Positions 45,905 to 54,073 of a stretch of 64,000 bases of DNA are shown here, in pieces (within the stretch, counting starts at the first letter, position 1; each line of letters starts with the position of its first letter). The stretch spans positions 1 through 64,000 of the forward strand of contig JAEZZO010000033.1 in NCBI GenBank assembly GCA_023418475.1, in the 5' to 3' direction. The notes under the pieces were generated by a model. The model saw only the letters and a program-made list of their open reading frames with translations. It was not told where the DNA came from and did no database searches. The translations under genes were made by a program, and so were the position numbers. The DNA comes from Bacillota bacterium (lineage in GTDB: Bacteria; Bacillota; Clostridia; Lachnospirales; Lachnospiraceae).

Positions 45905-46207
45905 GATAGCTATTCCTTTCAGTAAAATTCGTAATTACGAAACATTCTATATTGATTTTATCTATTATTTGTAATAATGAAATGAAACAGCTATAAAGAA
46001 AAAATCTACTATGCAAAAAGCGGAATTTTCAATTTATATTGAGAACATAAATTCCAATTCACAAGGGGATTTACTTTTCATTCGTGTCATATTGTAAACT
46101 TAAAAGAAGGAAAATTACATCCCTCTTTCAATTACATTCTTATAGCAATATTATTTATCTAACTGAGATTAAATAATATATGTGGACTTTCCAATGAAAA
46201 AAGATAG
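45905..46207. other. Divergent intergenic region
   Basis: AT-rich, with no gene supported. It contains the XRE operator candidates and ends at a hairpin before the MmcQ gene. Confidence 0.4.
45927..45940. promoter_or_regulatory. Palindromic operator candidate of the XRE gene
   Basis: TTCGTAATTACGAA is a perfect 14-bp palindrome 23 bp before the XRE start. A related imperfect site TTTGTAATAATGAAA lies at 45968-45982. On the minus strand a TAGAAT -10-like box lies between them. This fits autoregulation. Confidence 0.5.
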
Positions 46208-46259
46208 AACTTCTCTATGATTTGTACTTTTCTATGGTACAATGATTGAGAAGTTTTTT
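46208..46259 (+). terminator. Nested hairpin with T-run before mmcQ-like gene
   Basis: AACTTCTC (46208-46215) pairs with GAGAAGTT (46248-46255), followed by a run of six Ts (46254-46259). Inside, TTGTAC (46222-46227) pairs with GTACAA (46237-46242). It could be a terminator or an attenuator in the leader of the next gene. Confidence 0.4.
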
Positions 46260-46275
46260 ATTGGGAGAAAAGGCT

Positions 46276-46626
46276 ATGACTACACGAGAAGAAGTAATCT
46301 GGTATTGCAAATCCTTTCACAAAATAATAGAAGATTATCCATTTCATGATAGCAACTGGACATTGATGCGCCATATGGTGAACAAAAAGATATTTACCTG
46401 TATTTATGAGCGTGAAGGAAATATATGGATAAATGTGAAATGTGACCCGGAGTGGACAGATTTTTGGCGAAGTGCATTTCCATCAATTGTTCCGGCATAT
46501 CACATGAACAAAGAGCACTGGAATTCAATTGTTTTAGATGGAACAGTTCCAGAGAATGTTATCCAACAAATGATTGCAGAAAGCTATGAATTGACAAGAC
46601 CAAAAACAAAGAAAATAAACAGATAG
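46276..46626 (+). CDS. MmcQ/YjbR-family protein
   Basis: 116 residues from ATG 46276 (GGGAGAAAAG upstream; the open frame starts at 46246). It is a stand-alone MmcQ/YjbR (DUF419) domain: YPFHDSNWTLMRHMVNKKIF, WINVKCDPEWTDFWRSAFPS and HMNKEHWNSIVLDG. It is clearly related to the N-terminal half of the sigma-fused protein at 25064 but lacks the HTH. The fold resembles DNA-binding CyaY-like proteins; the function is unknown. Confidence 0.85.
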   Translation: MTTREEVIWYCKSFHKIIEDYPFHDSNWTLMRHMVNKKIFTCIYEREGNIWINVKCDPEWTDFWRSAFPSIVPAYHMNKEHWNSIVLDGTVPENVIQQMIAESYELTRPKTKKINR

Positions 46627-46651
46627 ATTGGATAAAAAGATGGGAGCAGAT

Positions 46652-46855
46652 ATGGAGGTTACAGTAAGAAATCATATAAAGATAGGCACAAAAGTACAGG
46701 TAGTGCAAAAGCAGGATTAAAGTACAGGAAAATTAACAGAAGGTATTGTGATGAGAATCCTGACTAATTTATTAAATCATCCAAGAGGAATCAAGGTGAT
46801 GCTGATGGGTGGAATCGTAGGTAGAGTACAACTTATCCTAAGAGTTAGCTCATGA
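46652..46855 (+). pseudogene. ywbE homolog with one internal stop
   Basis: The frame reads HIKIGTKVQVVQKQD, TAA (46718-46720), STGKLTEGIVMRILTNLLNHPRGIKVMLMGGIVGRVQLI. YwbE proteins (~65 residues) have exactly this layout (IKVGxxVxIVxKxDQxTGKLTxGIV, HPxGIKV, GRVQ). Only one nonsense codon breaks it. Confidence 0.75.
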
Positions 46856-46919
46856 ATTGTGGAGAAAAGATAAAATTTTGGATGATCTTGTGGATAACAT
46901 AATTCTTTGTAAATGAAAT

Positions 46920-47395
46920 AGACGATAGAATTCAGACAGTAATAATGAATTGTTTATTGATTCATACGCAGCTTGGTCGTGGTTTGCGTAAGGCTGAGGG
47001 AAAAGAGTATGTTGTAATCCTTGATTTTATTGGAAATTATAACAATAACTTTATGATCCCGATTGCACTGTCAGGGGATCGCTCTTACAATGCAGATCAA
47101 ATACGAAAATATGTTATCAGTTGCAACAGTATCATTCTCAGAGAATCTACAGTACATTTTGATGAGGTTGCATAGGATAAGATCGAAACCGATGATGAGA
47201 AGAACTATGTTGAAGGTAAGCCGGATTATGCAGATTCGTTTGAGGTTAATTTGATGTGATAGAAACTGTTGAAACCAAGAAACAGAACAACAAGGGTAGA
47301 ATGGAACCGATCTGTAAGGTTAAAATGAAGATGCATCATTCGGTTCGTGATGATCTGCTCAGATACCTAAATACTGTTTGAAGGAGGAAAGGATA
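46920..47395 (+). pseudogene. DEAD helicase / DUF3427 remnant (second cassette copy)
   Basis: HTQLGRGLRKAEGKEYVVIL, DFIGNYNNNFMIPIALSGDR is helicase motif VI and the following strand of the PLD/DEAD/DUF3427 family. After 47189 the DNA matches the DUF3427 end of the remnant at 24148-24480, minus a ~140-bp internal deletion and with frameshifts. Nothing of the motor core is left. It leads into Nudix copy 2 as in the first cassette. Confidence 0.75.
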
Positions 47396-47397
47396 GG

Positions 47398-47787
47398 ATG
47401 AAAATTGTTAAAGTCGTTGCGGCTATTATTAGAGATGGAGAGAAAGTTTTTGCCACTCAGCGTGGTTATGGAGAATATAAGGGTGAATGGGAATTCCCTG
47501 GTGGAAAGGTTGAGGAAGGAGAAACTCCTCAAGCGGCATTGGCACGAGAAATAAGAGAGGAGCTCGATACTGTAATCGAAGTAGGAGAGTACCTTGATAC
47601 GATTGAATATGATTATCCAACATTTCATTTAACGATGTGTTGTTACTGGTGCATTATAAAATCTGGTAATTTGGTACTCAAAGAGCACGAAGCCTCGAAG
47701 TGGCTTACGAAGGAGACAATGGATTCTGTGAAATGGCTACCAGCGGATATTACGATTATAGATAAGATAAAGCAAGCTCTATCATAG
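47398..47787 (+). CDS. Nudix hydrolase, MutT-like (copy 2)
   Basis: 129 residues, differing from the protein at 24496 at about eight positions. The Nudix box is intact to the same extent (GGKVEEGETPQAALAREI, REELD). The gene remains open although the helicase before it and the genes after it are broken, which suggests either a recent duplication or selection for the hydrolase. A GGAGGAAAGG site lies before the ATG. Confidence 0.87.
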   Translation: MKIVKVVAAIIRDGEKVFATQRGYGEYKGEWEFPGGKVEEGETPQAALAREIREELDTVIEVGEYLDTIEYDYPTFHLTMCCYWCIIKSGNLVLKEHEASKWLTKETMDSVKWLPADITIIDKIKQALS

Positions 47788-47803
47788 TATGGTAAGGAAT
47801 ATA

Positions 47804-47969
47804 ATGAGGTACACAGCGACAGGTACCTGCGGCAACTGTGGGGTTACGGAGATTTAACCCGGATATGTTATTCAAGTCTTACCCAAAGAGACATCAGATT
47901 AATTGGGAAATACAAGAACTGTGGTAAGGACGTATCCCGGATTGAGGAAGGGGAAGTAAAGCTTTGTTA
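47804..47969 (+). pseudogene. Small two-CxxC zinc-ribbon relic (copy 2)
   Basis: The DNA matches 24900-25070. Here an ATG opens MRYTATGTCGNCGVTEI before a TAA at the same place as in copy 1. A 1-nt deletion follows, and the second knuckle's first Cys is Tyr (KYKNCGK). The shared TAA means the gene was already broken, or ends there, before the duplication. Confidence 0.4.
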
Positions 47970-48093
47970 ATAGAAAGACAACAGATAATTAATTATTGCC
48001 TTTCATATGATCATGTCTACGAGGATTATCCATTTAAAGATACGAATAAGTGTGTCATCCGCCATGAGGAAGATGATAAAATCTTTGCATGGA
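47967..48093 (+). pseudogene. MmcQ/YjbR N-terminal fragment (copy 2)
   Basis: LIERQQIINYCLSYDHVYED, YPFKDTN, VIRHEEDDKIFAW matches the start of the protein at 25064. Homology ends at 48093, where it is joined to a kinase fragment. This marks the right edge of the duplicated segment. Confidence 0.7.
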
Positions 48094-48348
48094 ATTACAA
48101 TGTACGAACTTTTTACCGGGTTGAAGCCATTTCAAGCAAGTAATATTCTTGAGATGCTTCATAATCACATCGTGAAGATACCTCTGGAACTGCATTTGAT
48201 CAATCCTTATATTCCAAAGCCAGTATCTGCAATCATCATGAAGCTAATAGAGAAGGAACCTGAGCTTCGTTATCAGAGTGCGGAGGGAATTCTGTATGAT
48301 TTGGAACAATGTCTAATGTCCTTTGTACAAGTGCCCTGCGAACAGTAA
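48094..48348 (+). pseudogene. Ser/Thr kinase C-lobe fragment
   Basis: ITMYELFTGLKPFQASNILE, MLHNHIVKIPLELHLINPYI, MKLIEKEPELRYQSAEGILY, DLEQCL is the end of a protein-kinase domain as in the very large kinase/AAA/GAF/histidine-kinase signalling proteins. The catalytic loop and everything downstream are absent. The frame (48007-48348) starts in the duplicated MmcQ fragment, so the fusion is accidental. Confidence 0.7.
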
Positions 48349-48592
48349 CGAGTATATAATAAGATGAAGCCCAAAAACGAGAAAATATTGATATTGGGAA
48401 CAAGAATGAGGTATAATAAGAAAGATATAAAATATTAGCAGAAGTCAGATCGTTAAAAGGCTTTCATAAATATATAAAAATGACACTAGTATGAAAGGTG
48501 TTTATTCCTACCAGGAACAAGAGGAAATTCTATTTATTTCGAAAATGGAAAATAGAAAGAACTAAATTGAAAGAGAAAGAAGGAGAATATCT

Positions 48593-49141
48593 ATGAACGA
48601 AATTCTTAGTACAATCAGCCGGCGCTACTCATGCCGTTCCTATGACGCACGTTTACCTGAAAAGGAGAAGCTGGAAGCTCTGGCTCTTGCTGCGGTACAG
48701 TCGCCCAGTGGTATAAACCGTCAGCCGTGGCAGGTTGTTGTTATCACTAACAAGTCATTGATCGAGGAAATGGATGCCGAAGGCATGCGCCTCCTTGCTG
48801 AGGCAGAAGATAAGACTACATATGACAGATTTATGAGCCGTGGTGGAACACTGTTTTACAATGCTCCTTGCATGTACCTGATTTTAAAACAACCCGGTGC
48901 GGACATTGACGCAGGTATTGTTTGTGAAAACATTGCTCTGGCTGCAACATCTCTCGGACTTGGCAGTGTGATCTGCGGCATGGCTGCACTTCCGATAAAT
49001 GGCCCTAAAGGCGATGTATACAAAAAGAAACTTGGTTTTGACGATGGCTGGGAGTTTGGTATTTCTGTTCTGGTGGGTTACGGAAATAAAGAAAGCACAC
49101 CTCATACTCCGGATACCACTAAAATACGTTATATTGAGTAG
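48593..49141 (+). CDS. Nitroreductase-family protein
   Basis: 182 residues: RRYSCRSYDARLPEKEKLEA, SPSGINRQPWQVVVI and ENIALAATSLGLGSVICGM are typical of FMN-dependent nitroreductases (R-S-x-R-x-[FY], N-x-Q-P-W, LGLG). GAAGGAG lies about 9 nt before the ATG. The substrate is unknown. Confidence 0.88.
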   Translation: MNEILSTISRRYSCRSYDARLPEKEKLEALALAAVQSPSGINRQPWQVVVITNKSLIEEMDAEGMRLLAEAEDKTTYDRFMSRGGTLFYNAPCMYLILKQPGADIDAGIVCENIALAATSLGLGSVICGMAALPINGPKGDVYKKKLGFDDGWEFGISVLVGYGNKESTPHTPDTTKIRYIE

Positions 49142-49197
49142 CTATTTCACGAACATAATTATGTAGTAGATAATTGTGAAACTCAAGAATTATATTT

Positions 49198-49259
49198 ATT
49201 GTATACACAGAGAGTATATGCTCCGGAGCGAAAGAATATATACTTTTTGTGTATACAAT
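49198..49259. promoter_or_regulatory. Nested palindromic element
   Basis: ATTGTATACAC (49198-49208) pairs with GTGTATACAAT (49249-49259). Inside, AGTATAT (49213-49219) pairs with ATATACT (49238-49244). The centre has the self-complementary GCTCCGGAGC (49220-49229). It may be a terminator of the nitroreductase or a regulatory site for the small gene after it. Confidence 0.45.
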
Positions 49260-49344
49260 TTGTACAACTATATAGTTTCGTAATTGCCTATAACAATATA
49301 GTACACGGAGGTAGGCGAAAGGTGCAGAAAGATGGAGTGTGAAT

Positions 49345-49635
49345 ATGAAACCAAGATCAGAGATAAGCATGGAACTTTATCAGTTAATGCTAAGACGAGG
49401 GTATCGGGAGGAATTCTGCGATGTTGTCACCAGGAATCTAAATACAGATTTTACTGCTAAGAGGATGATCGGATATTTATCACATTATCAGCATCCGGCA
49501 CTTGAAGACATAGCCGACGAAATGCTTGCAATCCTAAACGATAGGAATAGGATTATGCAGAAGAAGGATTTAGAGAAGATTAACACATCATGGAATAATT
49601 ATCTGATGCAAGATTTTAATGAGAACGAAGAATGA
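49345..49635 (+). CDS. Small conserved-looking protein of unknown function
   Basis: 96 residues from ATG 49345 (GGAGTG upstream; GTG 49339 also opens the frame). It is helical and charged: LMLRRGYREEFCDVVTRNLN, FTAKRMIGYLSHYQHPALED. No domain is recognised. After its stop, another frame reads NQWEFLKCKNCGMIYSKSID (~49660-49720), a zinc-knuckle fragment that may be a relic of a companion gene. Confidence 0.6.
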   Translation: MKPRSEISMELYQLMLRRGYREEFCDVVTRNLNTDFTAKRMIGYLSHYQHPALEDIADEMLAILNDRNRIMQKKDLEKINTSWNNYLMQDFNENEE

Positions 49636-49797
49636 ACTTAACGATAAAACAAACCAATGGGAATTCCTGAAATGCAAAAACTGTGGAATGATCTACAGCA
49701 AAAGTATCGATCAGGATTAATAAAAAAGCAGAGAAACAACTATATAATTAGGGTTGCTATGAATAAAATATTTCTCTCATAGTTCATCAAAATGGTA

Positions 49798-49826
49798 TTT
49801 ACATTTTCTACATTTTGTTGTATTCT
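49798..49826 (+). promoter_or_regulatory. Promoter of the Rrf2 gene
   Basis: TTTACA (49798-49803), a 17-bp spacer, then TATTCT (49821-49826). The operator at 49831 follows directly, so a bound regulator would cover the transcription start. Confidence 0.6.
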
Positions 49827-49830
49827 AAAA

Positions 49831-49849
49831 GTATACCAATAAGGTATAC
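49831..49849. promoter_or_regulatory. Rrf2-type operator 1 (autoregulation)
   Basis: GTATACCAATAAGGTATAC: perfect 7-bp arms around a 5-bp centre. The core TATACC-N5-GGTATA recurs before cooS at 50399. Confidence 0.7.
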
Positions 49850-49871
49850 AAACAAAATATAAGGAGAATTT

Positions 49872-50288
49872 ATGGGCATAACACAGGAGTGCGATTATGC
49901 ATTAAGAGTTGTTCTATTCCTTTCAGAGAAAGAATTTGACGAAAAAGTCGAGTCGAAGATAATTTCAGAGACTTTAAATATTCCATTGCGTTTTTTGCTG
50001 AAACTTCTTAGAAAGCTCACAATAGCAGGCATATTAAATTCGCATCGGGGTATCAATGGTGGCTATTCACTTGCCAAAAATCCGCAGGATATATCAATGA
50101 AGGATGTAATTGAGGTGGTTGATGGACCCATCTATGTAAATCGATGCTTATATGATAGTGTTTATTGTTCATTGAACCGCAGTACTACCTGTAACATACA
50201 TCAGGTATTGAATGAAATCCAAGTAAAGTTGGATGCAGATTTACAGAGAATTAATTTTAAGGATATGCTTTTGATAAATAAAAAATGA
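49872..50288 (+). CDS. Rrf2-family Fe-S-type transcriptional regulator
   Basis: 138 residues. The winged-helix start GITQECDYALRVVLFLSEKE, then LRKLTIAGILNSHRGINGGY, is typical of Rrf2/IscR. Three cysteines (CLYDSVYCSLNRSTTC, ~residues 94-109) are spaced to hold an Fe-S cluster. It lies just upstream of the CODH operon and shares an operator with it, so it probably senses redox, CO or Fe-S state. A CooA/RcoM-type heme sensor is not present. Confidence 0.88.
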   Translation: MGITQECDYALRVVLFLSEKEFDEKVESKIISETLNIPLRFLLKLLRKLTIAGILNSHRGINGGYSLAKNPQDISMKDVIEVVDGPIYVNRCLYDSVYCSLNRSTTCNIHQVLNEIQVKLDADLQRINFKDMLLINKK

Positions 50289-50341
50289 AAGTTTAGTTGT
50301 CATAAGTCAACAAAGAACGATCAAGACGAATGCTAGAATGA

Positions 50342-50396
50342 TTTAATTTAAAATATATATAGGGAATTTCAATCCCTATATATATTTTAAATTAAA
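50342..50396. promoter_or_regulatory. 23-bp perfect AT-rich hairpin between rrf2 and cooS
   Basis: The arm 50342-50364 is exactly complementary to 50374-50396 around a 9-nt loop. No T-run follows on the plus strand. It ends 2 bp before operator 2. It may be an rrf2 terminator, an mRNA stabiliser or part of the regulated region. Confidence 0.5.
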
Positions 50397-50398
50397 AC

Positions 50399-50415
50399 TA
50401 TACCAAAATGGTATA
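50399..50415. promoter_or_regulatory. Rrf2-type operator 2 before the CODH operon
   Basis: TATACCAAAATGGTATA has the same 6-bp half sites and 5-bp spacing as the site before the Rrf2 gene. It lies 24 bp before the cooS ATG. Confidence 0.7.
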
Positions 50416-50439
50416 CTATATAACAGGAGGATATAGAAT

Positions 50440-52323
50440 ATGTCAGAACAAAGAATATGTAATACCTGTCAATCCGCGGATACAATTTTACAGGAATTTA
50501 TTGCGAATTTGGAGGTCGATACTTCTCATCACCGTGTGGAGACCCAAAAACTCAAATGTGGCTTTGCTCTTCAAGGTGTTTGCTGCAGACTATGCTCCAA
50601 TGGCCCTTGCAGAATAACACCGGATTCCCCGAAGGGTGTGTGTGGAGCAACTGCGGATACTATTGTTGCAAGGAACTTTCTAAGAGCAGTTGCCGCTGGA
50701 TCAGGTTGCTATATTCATGTAGTTGAAAATGCAGCGAGAAATTTAAAATCGTATGCTGACAAGAATAAAAAAATGAAAAGTGAAGAGACCCTTGATAAAC
50801 TAGCTGAATTATTTGGTATAAAAGCAGAGGGCATCAATGAAAAAGCAATGCTTGTAGCGGATAAGATTTTAGCAGACTTATATAAACCGGCATTTGAAAA
50901 GATGGAGCTTGTTGAAAAGTTGGCATACGCTCCCAGATATAAGAAATGGCAGGAGCTTGGGATTGTACCGGGTGGAGCAAAATCTGAGGTGTTTGACGGA
51001 GTGGTTAAGACTTCGACAAATCTTAGCAGTGATCCCGTCAATATGCTGCTTCACTGCCTTAGACTTGGAATATCGACTGGTCTTTATGGTCTCACCCTGA
51101 CCAATCTGTTAAATGATGTTATGCTTGGAGCACCTGTTCTTCGTACCGCATCCGTTGGACTTCGAGTAATTGACGATGGTTTTATCAACATCATGATAAC
51201 CGGTCATCAACAGTCCATGTTTGGTGCTCTTCAAGAAAGGCTTGTGGAGGAAACTGCTACACAACGTGCGAAGGAAATAGGTGCAAAGGGCTTCCGCCTG
51301 ATTGGCTGTACCTGTGTGGGACAGGATCTTCAGCTAAGAGGAGAACATAGTAAAGAGGTATTTGCCGGACATGCGGGTAATAATTTTACCAGTGAAGCGG
51401 TCATTGCCACCGGAGCAATTGATCTTATTGTATCAGAATTTAACTGTACACTTCCAGGAATTGAACCGATTGCAGATAAACTCCAGGTTAAGATGATCTG
51501 TATTGATGATGTTGCGAAGAAAGCCAATGCAGAATATATTCCATATGATTTTAACGATAATGAAGCGCTTACAGAACATGTCATCGAAGCAGCTATGGAA
51601 AGCTATAAAGAGAGAAGACCATCTGTAAAGATTAATATTTCAATGGAACATGGTGACGATGATGTTCTCACCGGTGTTAGCGAAGGATCCTTAAGAGATT
51701 TCCTGGGAGGCAACTGGAAACCGCTGATTGATTTGATTGTAGCCGGTAAAATAAAAGGTATTGCGGGGATTGTGGGGTGTTCTAATCTAACCGCAAAGGG
51801 TCATGACGTATTCACCGTAGAGCTTACCAAAGAGCTTATTAAGAGGGATATCATTGTGCTTTCAGCCGGATGTTCCAGCGGTGGATTAGAGAATGTTGGT
51901 CTTATGTCAGCGAAAGCAGCTGCTCTGGCCGGGGATAATTTAAGAGGTGTATGTGAAAGTCTTGGTATACCGCCTGTTCTTAATTTTGGACCATGTCTTG
52001 CAATTGGAAGGCTTGAAATGGTAGCCTCTGAAATTGCGGAAGCCTTAAATATAGATATCCCTCAGCTTCCACTCATATTATCGGCACCACAGTGGCTGGA
52101 AGAACAAGCACTGGCAGATGGTTCCTTTGGTCTGGCTCTTGGACTTCCATTACACCTTGCTTTACCGCCATTTACCACAGGCAGCAAGGTTGTAACTAAG
52201 GTTCTGACAGAGGATATGATATCCTTAACAGGAGGGCAGCTGATTATTGAAGGTGATGTAATAAAAGCAGCAGATCGTTTAGAAGAAATTATTGTGGAGA
52301 AGCGAAAGGGCTTAGGACTGTAA
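50440..52323 (+). CDS. cooS: CO dehydrogenase, Ni-Fe catalytic subunit (CooS type)
   Basis: A 627-residue anaerobic CODH that interconverts CO and CO2 at a Ni-Fe-S C-cluster. The N-terminal Cys set (CNTC; CGFALQGVCCRLCSNGPCRI) supplies the D- and B-clusters. Conserved C-cluster regions follow: HGDD..., IGCTCVGQDL, IVGCSNLTAKGHD, SAGCSSGG and NFGPCLAIGR. The ferredoxin and flavoprotein genes next to it form its electron path. It is not accompanied by acetyl-CoA synthase here, so a respiratory or redox-balancing role is likely. AGGAGG lies 9 nt before the ATG. Confidence 0.95.
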   Translation: MSEQRICNTCQSADTILQEFIANLEVDTSHHRVETQKLKCGFALQGVCCRLCSNGPCRITPDSPKGVCGATADTIVARNFLRAVAAGSGCYIHVVENAARNLKSYADKNKKMKSEETLDKLAELFGIKAEGINEKAMLVADKILADLYKPAFEKMELVEKLAYAPRYKKWQELGIVPGGAKSEVFDGVVKTSTNLSSDPVNMLLHCLRLGISTGLYGLTLTNLLNDVMLGAPVLRTASVGLRVIDDGFINIMITGHQQSMFGALQERLVEETATQRAKEIGAKGFRLIGCTCVGQDLQLRGEHSKEVFAGHAGNNFTSEAVIATGAIDLIVSEFNCTLPGIEPIADKLQVKMICIDDVAKKANAEYIPYDFNDNEALTEHVIEAAMESYKERRPSVKINISMEHGDDDVLTGVSEGSLRDFLGGNWKPLIDLIVAGKIKGIAGIVGCSNLTAKGHDVFTVELTKELIKRDIIVLSAGCSSGGLENVGLMSAKAAALAGDNLRGVCESLGIPPVLNFGPCLAIGRLEMVASEIAEALNIDIPQLPLILSAPQWLEEQALADGSFGLALGLPLHLALPPFTTGSKVVTKVLTEDMISLTGGQLIIEGDVIKAADRLEEIIVEKRKGLGL

Positions 52324-52343
52324 ATTGCAATACTTAGAAAGGG

Positions 52344-52805
52344 GTGAGCCTTATAAAACGAATAATGATAAATAAAGACTTATGTTTTGGGTGCCAAAGC
52401 TGCAGCCTGGCTTGTATGGTGGAGCATAGTGAAGGCAGTAAAACCTTATATGATCTTGACTTGGAGAACACTGAAAATGTGAGCCGTAACTATATTGCTC
52501 TGAATAGTAATAATCAACCCGTTCCAATTTTCTGCCGTCATTGTGATCAGCCGGAATGTGTTGCAGCCTGTATCAGCGGAGCTATGAAAAAGGATAATAT
52601 CACAGGTCTTGTAACCTATGATAAGGAACAATGTGCGTCCTGCTATATGTGTGTTATGTCCTGCCCTTATAGCGTTTTAAAAGCAGATAATAATACGAAA
52701 AAAGTAATTATCAAATGTGATTTTTGCAAAGACAATACATCTCCAAGATGCGTCGAGAGTTGTCCGAATAAAGCAATCTATCTGATTGAGGTGAATGCCG
52801 TATGA
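52344..52805 (+). CDS. cooF: CooF-type 4Fe-4S ferredoxin
   Basis: 153 residues with several Cys clusters: CFGCQSCSLAC, CRHCDQPECVAAC, CASCYMCVMSCP, CDFCKDNTSPRCVESCP. This is the polyferredoxin layout of CooF/HycB-like electron carriers that accept electrons from CODH. The start is GTG 52344 with AAAGG very close; ATG 52365 is an alternative. It overlaps the flavoprotein gene by ATGA. Confidence 0.9.
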   Translation: MSLIKRIMINKDLCFGCQSCSLACMVEHSEGSKTLYDLDLENTENVSRNYIALNSNNQPVPIFCRHCDQPECVAACISGAMKKDNITGLVTYDKEQCASCYMCVMSCPYSVLKADNNTKKVIIKCDFCKDNTSPRCVESCPNKAIYLIEVNAV

Positions 52806-54028
52806 GATATGTGATATTAGGTGCCGGGGCCGCAGGAATGAATGCTGCCAAAACACTGCTCGAACTGGATAAAAGTGGTGAAGTGATTATGATATCAGAG
52901 GATGAAAAGGTATATTCCAGATGCATGCTCCATCATGTCATTGCCAGTGAAAGAGATCTGGAGAGCATCTCCTTTATTGAGAAGGATTTTTTCGATACAG
53001 ATAAGATAACCTGGATTAAGGGAAAGAAAGTGACCGATATAGAGCCCCTTAATCAGGAGGTCCTACTGGATGACGGTAATAAAATCCTTTATGACAAATT
53101 ACTGATTGCAACAGGAGCCAAGGCTTTCATCCCGCCGATTAAGGGCTTTCAGGATGCAGGGAATGTGTTTAAGCTGCGTGATATTGCCGATGTAAATGCT
53201 ATCAAAAAGGCGGCCGCTTCCACTAGAAAAGTTATTATACTAGGAGCGGGCTTGATTGGCTTAGATGCTGCTTCCGCTCTCATTCATTTGGGTCTTCAGG
53301 TTACTATTATAGAGATGGCTGATCGGGTGCTTTCCATACAGTTAGATCATCGTGCAGCGGGCCGGTATCAGACGATCCTTGAGTCCATGGGAGCTACCGT
53401 ATTAACGGGTGTATCTGTATTAGAAGCAGCAAATGATACAAGTGGCAATGTAAAATCAGTTAAGCTAAAGGACGGTACTATAATAGAGTGTGACATGATA
53501 GTAACGGCAGTAGGTGTAAGGCCGAATACGGAATTTATCCGTTCCTCTTTTATGAAGATGGATCGGGGCATTCTGGTAGATGACCGTATGCAAACCTCTG
53601 TACCGGAGATCTATGCGGCTGGTGATGTTACAGGGCTTTCCGGAATCTGGCCAAGTGCAACAAAGCAGAGTGTGGTTGCCGCTTATAACATGGCAGGAAG
53701 GGAAGAACATTTTACAGATTATTTTACAGCGAGGAATGCGATTAATCTGTTCGGTTTGGGAACAGTATCCATCGGTATTCCCATTGCTCCTGATGACAGC
53801 TATACAGAAGTGATTTTCGAAAAAGATGGTATCTACAAAAAATTGATTCACAAAGATGGAGTTGTATATGGAGTAATTCTACAAGGGGATGTATCGAGAA
53901 GCGGCTTTTGGTGTAAGATAATAAAAGATAAAATAAAAATCGATACTTCTGTTCATAATGTATTCAATAACAGTTATGCGAATTTCTTTTGTATAAAAGA
54001 TGATGGAAATTATGCATATACGAAATAA
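52802..54028 (+). CDS. FAD/NAD-binding oxidoreductase of the CODH operon
   Basis: A 408-residue pyridine nucleotide-disulfide oxidoreductase-like flavoprotein. It has an FAD-binding GxGxxG (YVILGAGAAGMNAAKTL), a second Rossmann motif (VIILGAGLIGLDAASAL) and an ATG/GD motif (IYAAGDVTGLSG). In other anaerobes a similar gene follows cooS-cooF and passes electrons to NAD(P). It is coupled to cooF and closed by a terminator. Confidence 0.88.
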   Translation: MRYVILGAGAAGMNAAKTLLELDKSGEVIMISEDEKVYSRCMLHHVIASERDLESISFIEKDFFDTDKITWIKGKKVTDIEPLNQEVLLDDGNKILYDKLLIATGAKAFIPPIKGFQDAGNVFKLRDIADVNAIKKAAASTRKVIILGAGLIGLDAASALIHLGLQVTIIEMADRVLSIQLDHRAAGRYQTILESMGATVLTGVSVLEAANDTSGNVKSVKLKDGTIIECDMIVTAVGVRPNTEFIRSSFMKMDRGILVDDRMQTSVPEIYAAGDVTGLSGIWPSATKQSVVAAYNMAGREEHFTDYFTARNAINLFGLGTVSIGIPIAPDDSYTEVIFEKDGIYKKLIHKDGVVYGVILQGDVSRSGFWCKIIKDKIKIDTSVHNVFNNSYANFFCIKDDGNYAYTK

Positions 54029-54038
54029 TAACTTGAAT

Positions 54039-54073
54039 AAAGGAGTTGATGATATTAGTCATCAACTCCTTTT
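54039..54073 (+). terminator. Terminator of the CODH operon
   Basis: A 14-bp perfect stem (54039-54052 with 54059-54072), a 6-nt loop TATTAG and a short T-run at the 3' arm. It lies 10 bp after the flavoprotein stop. Confidence 0.85.
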
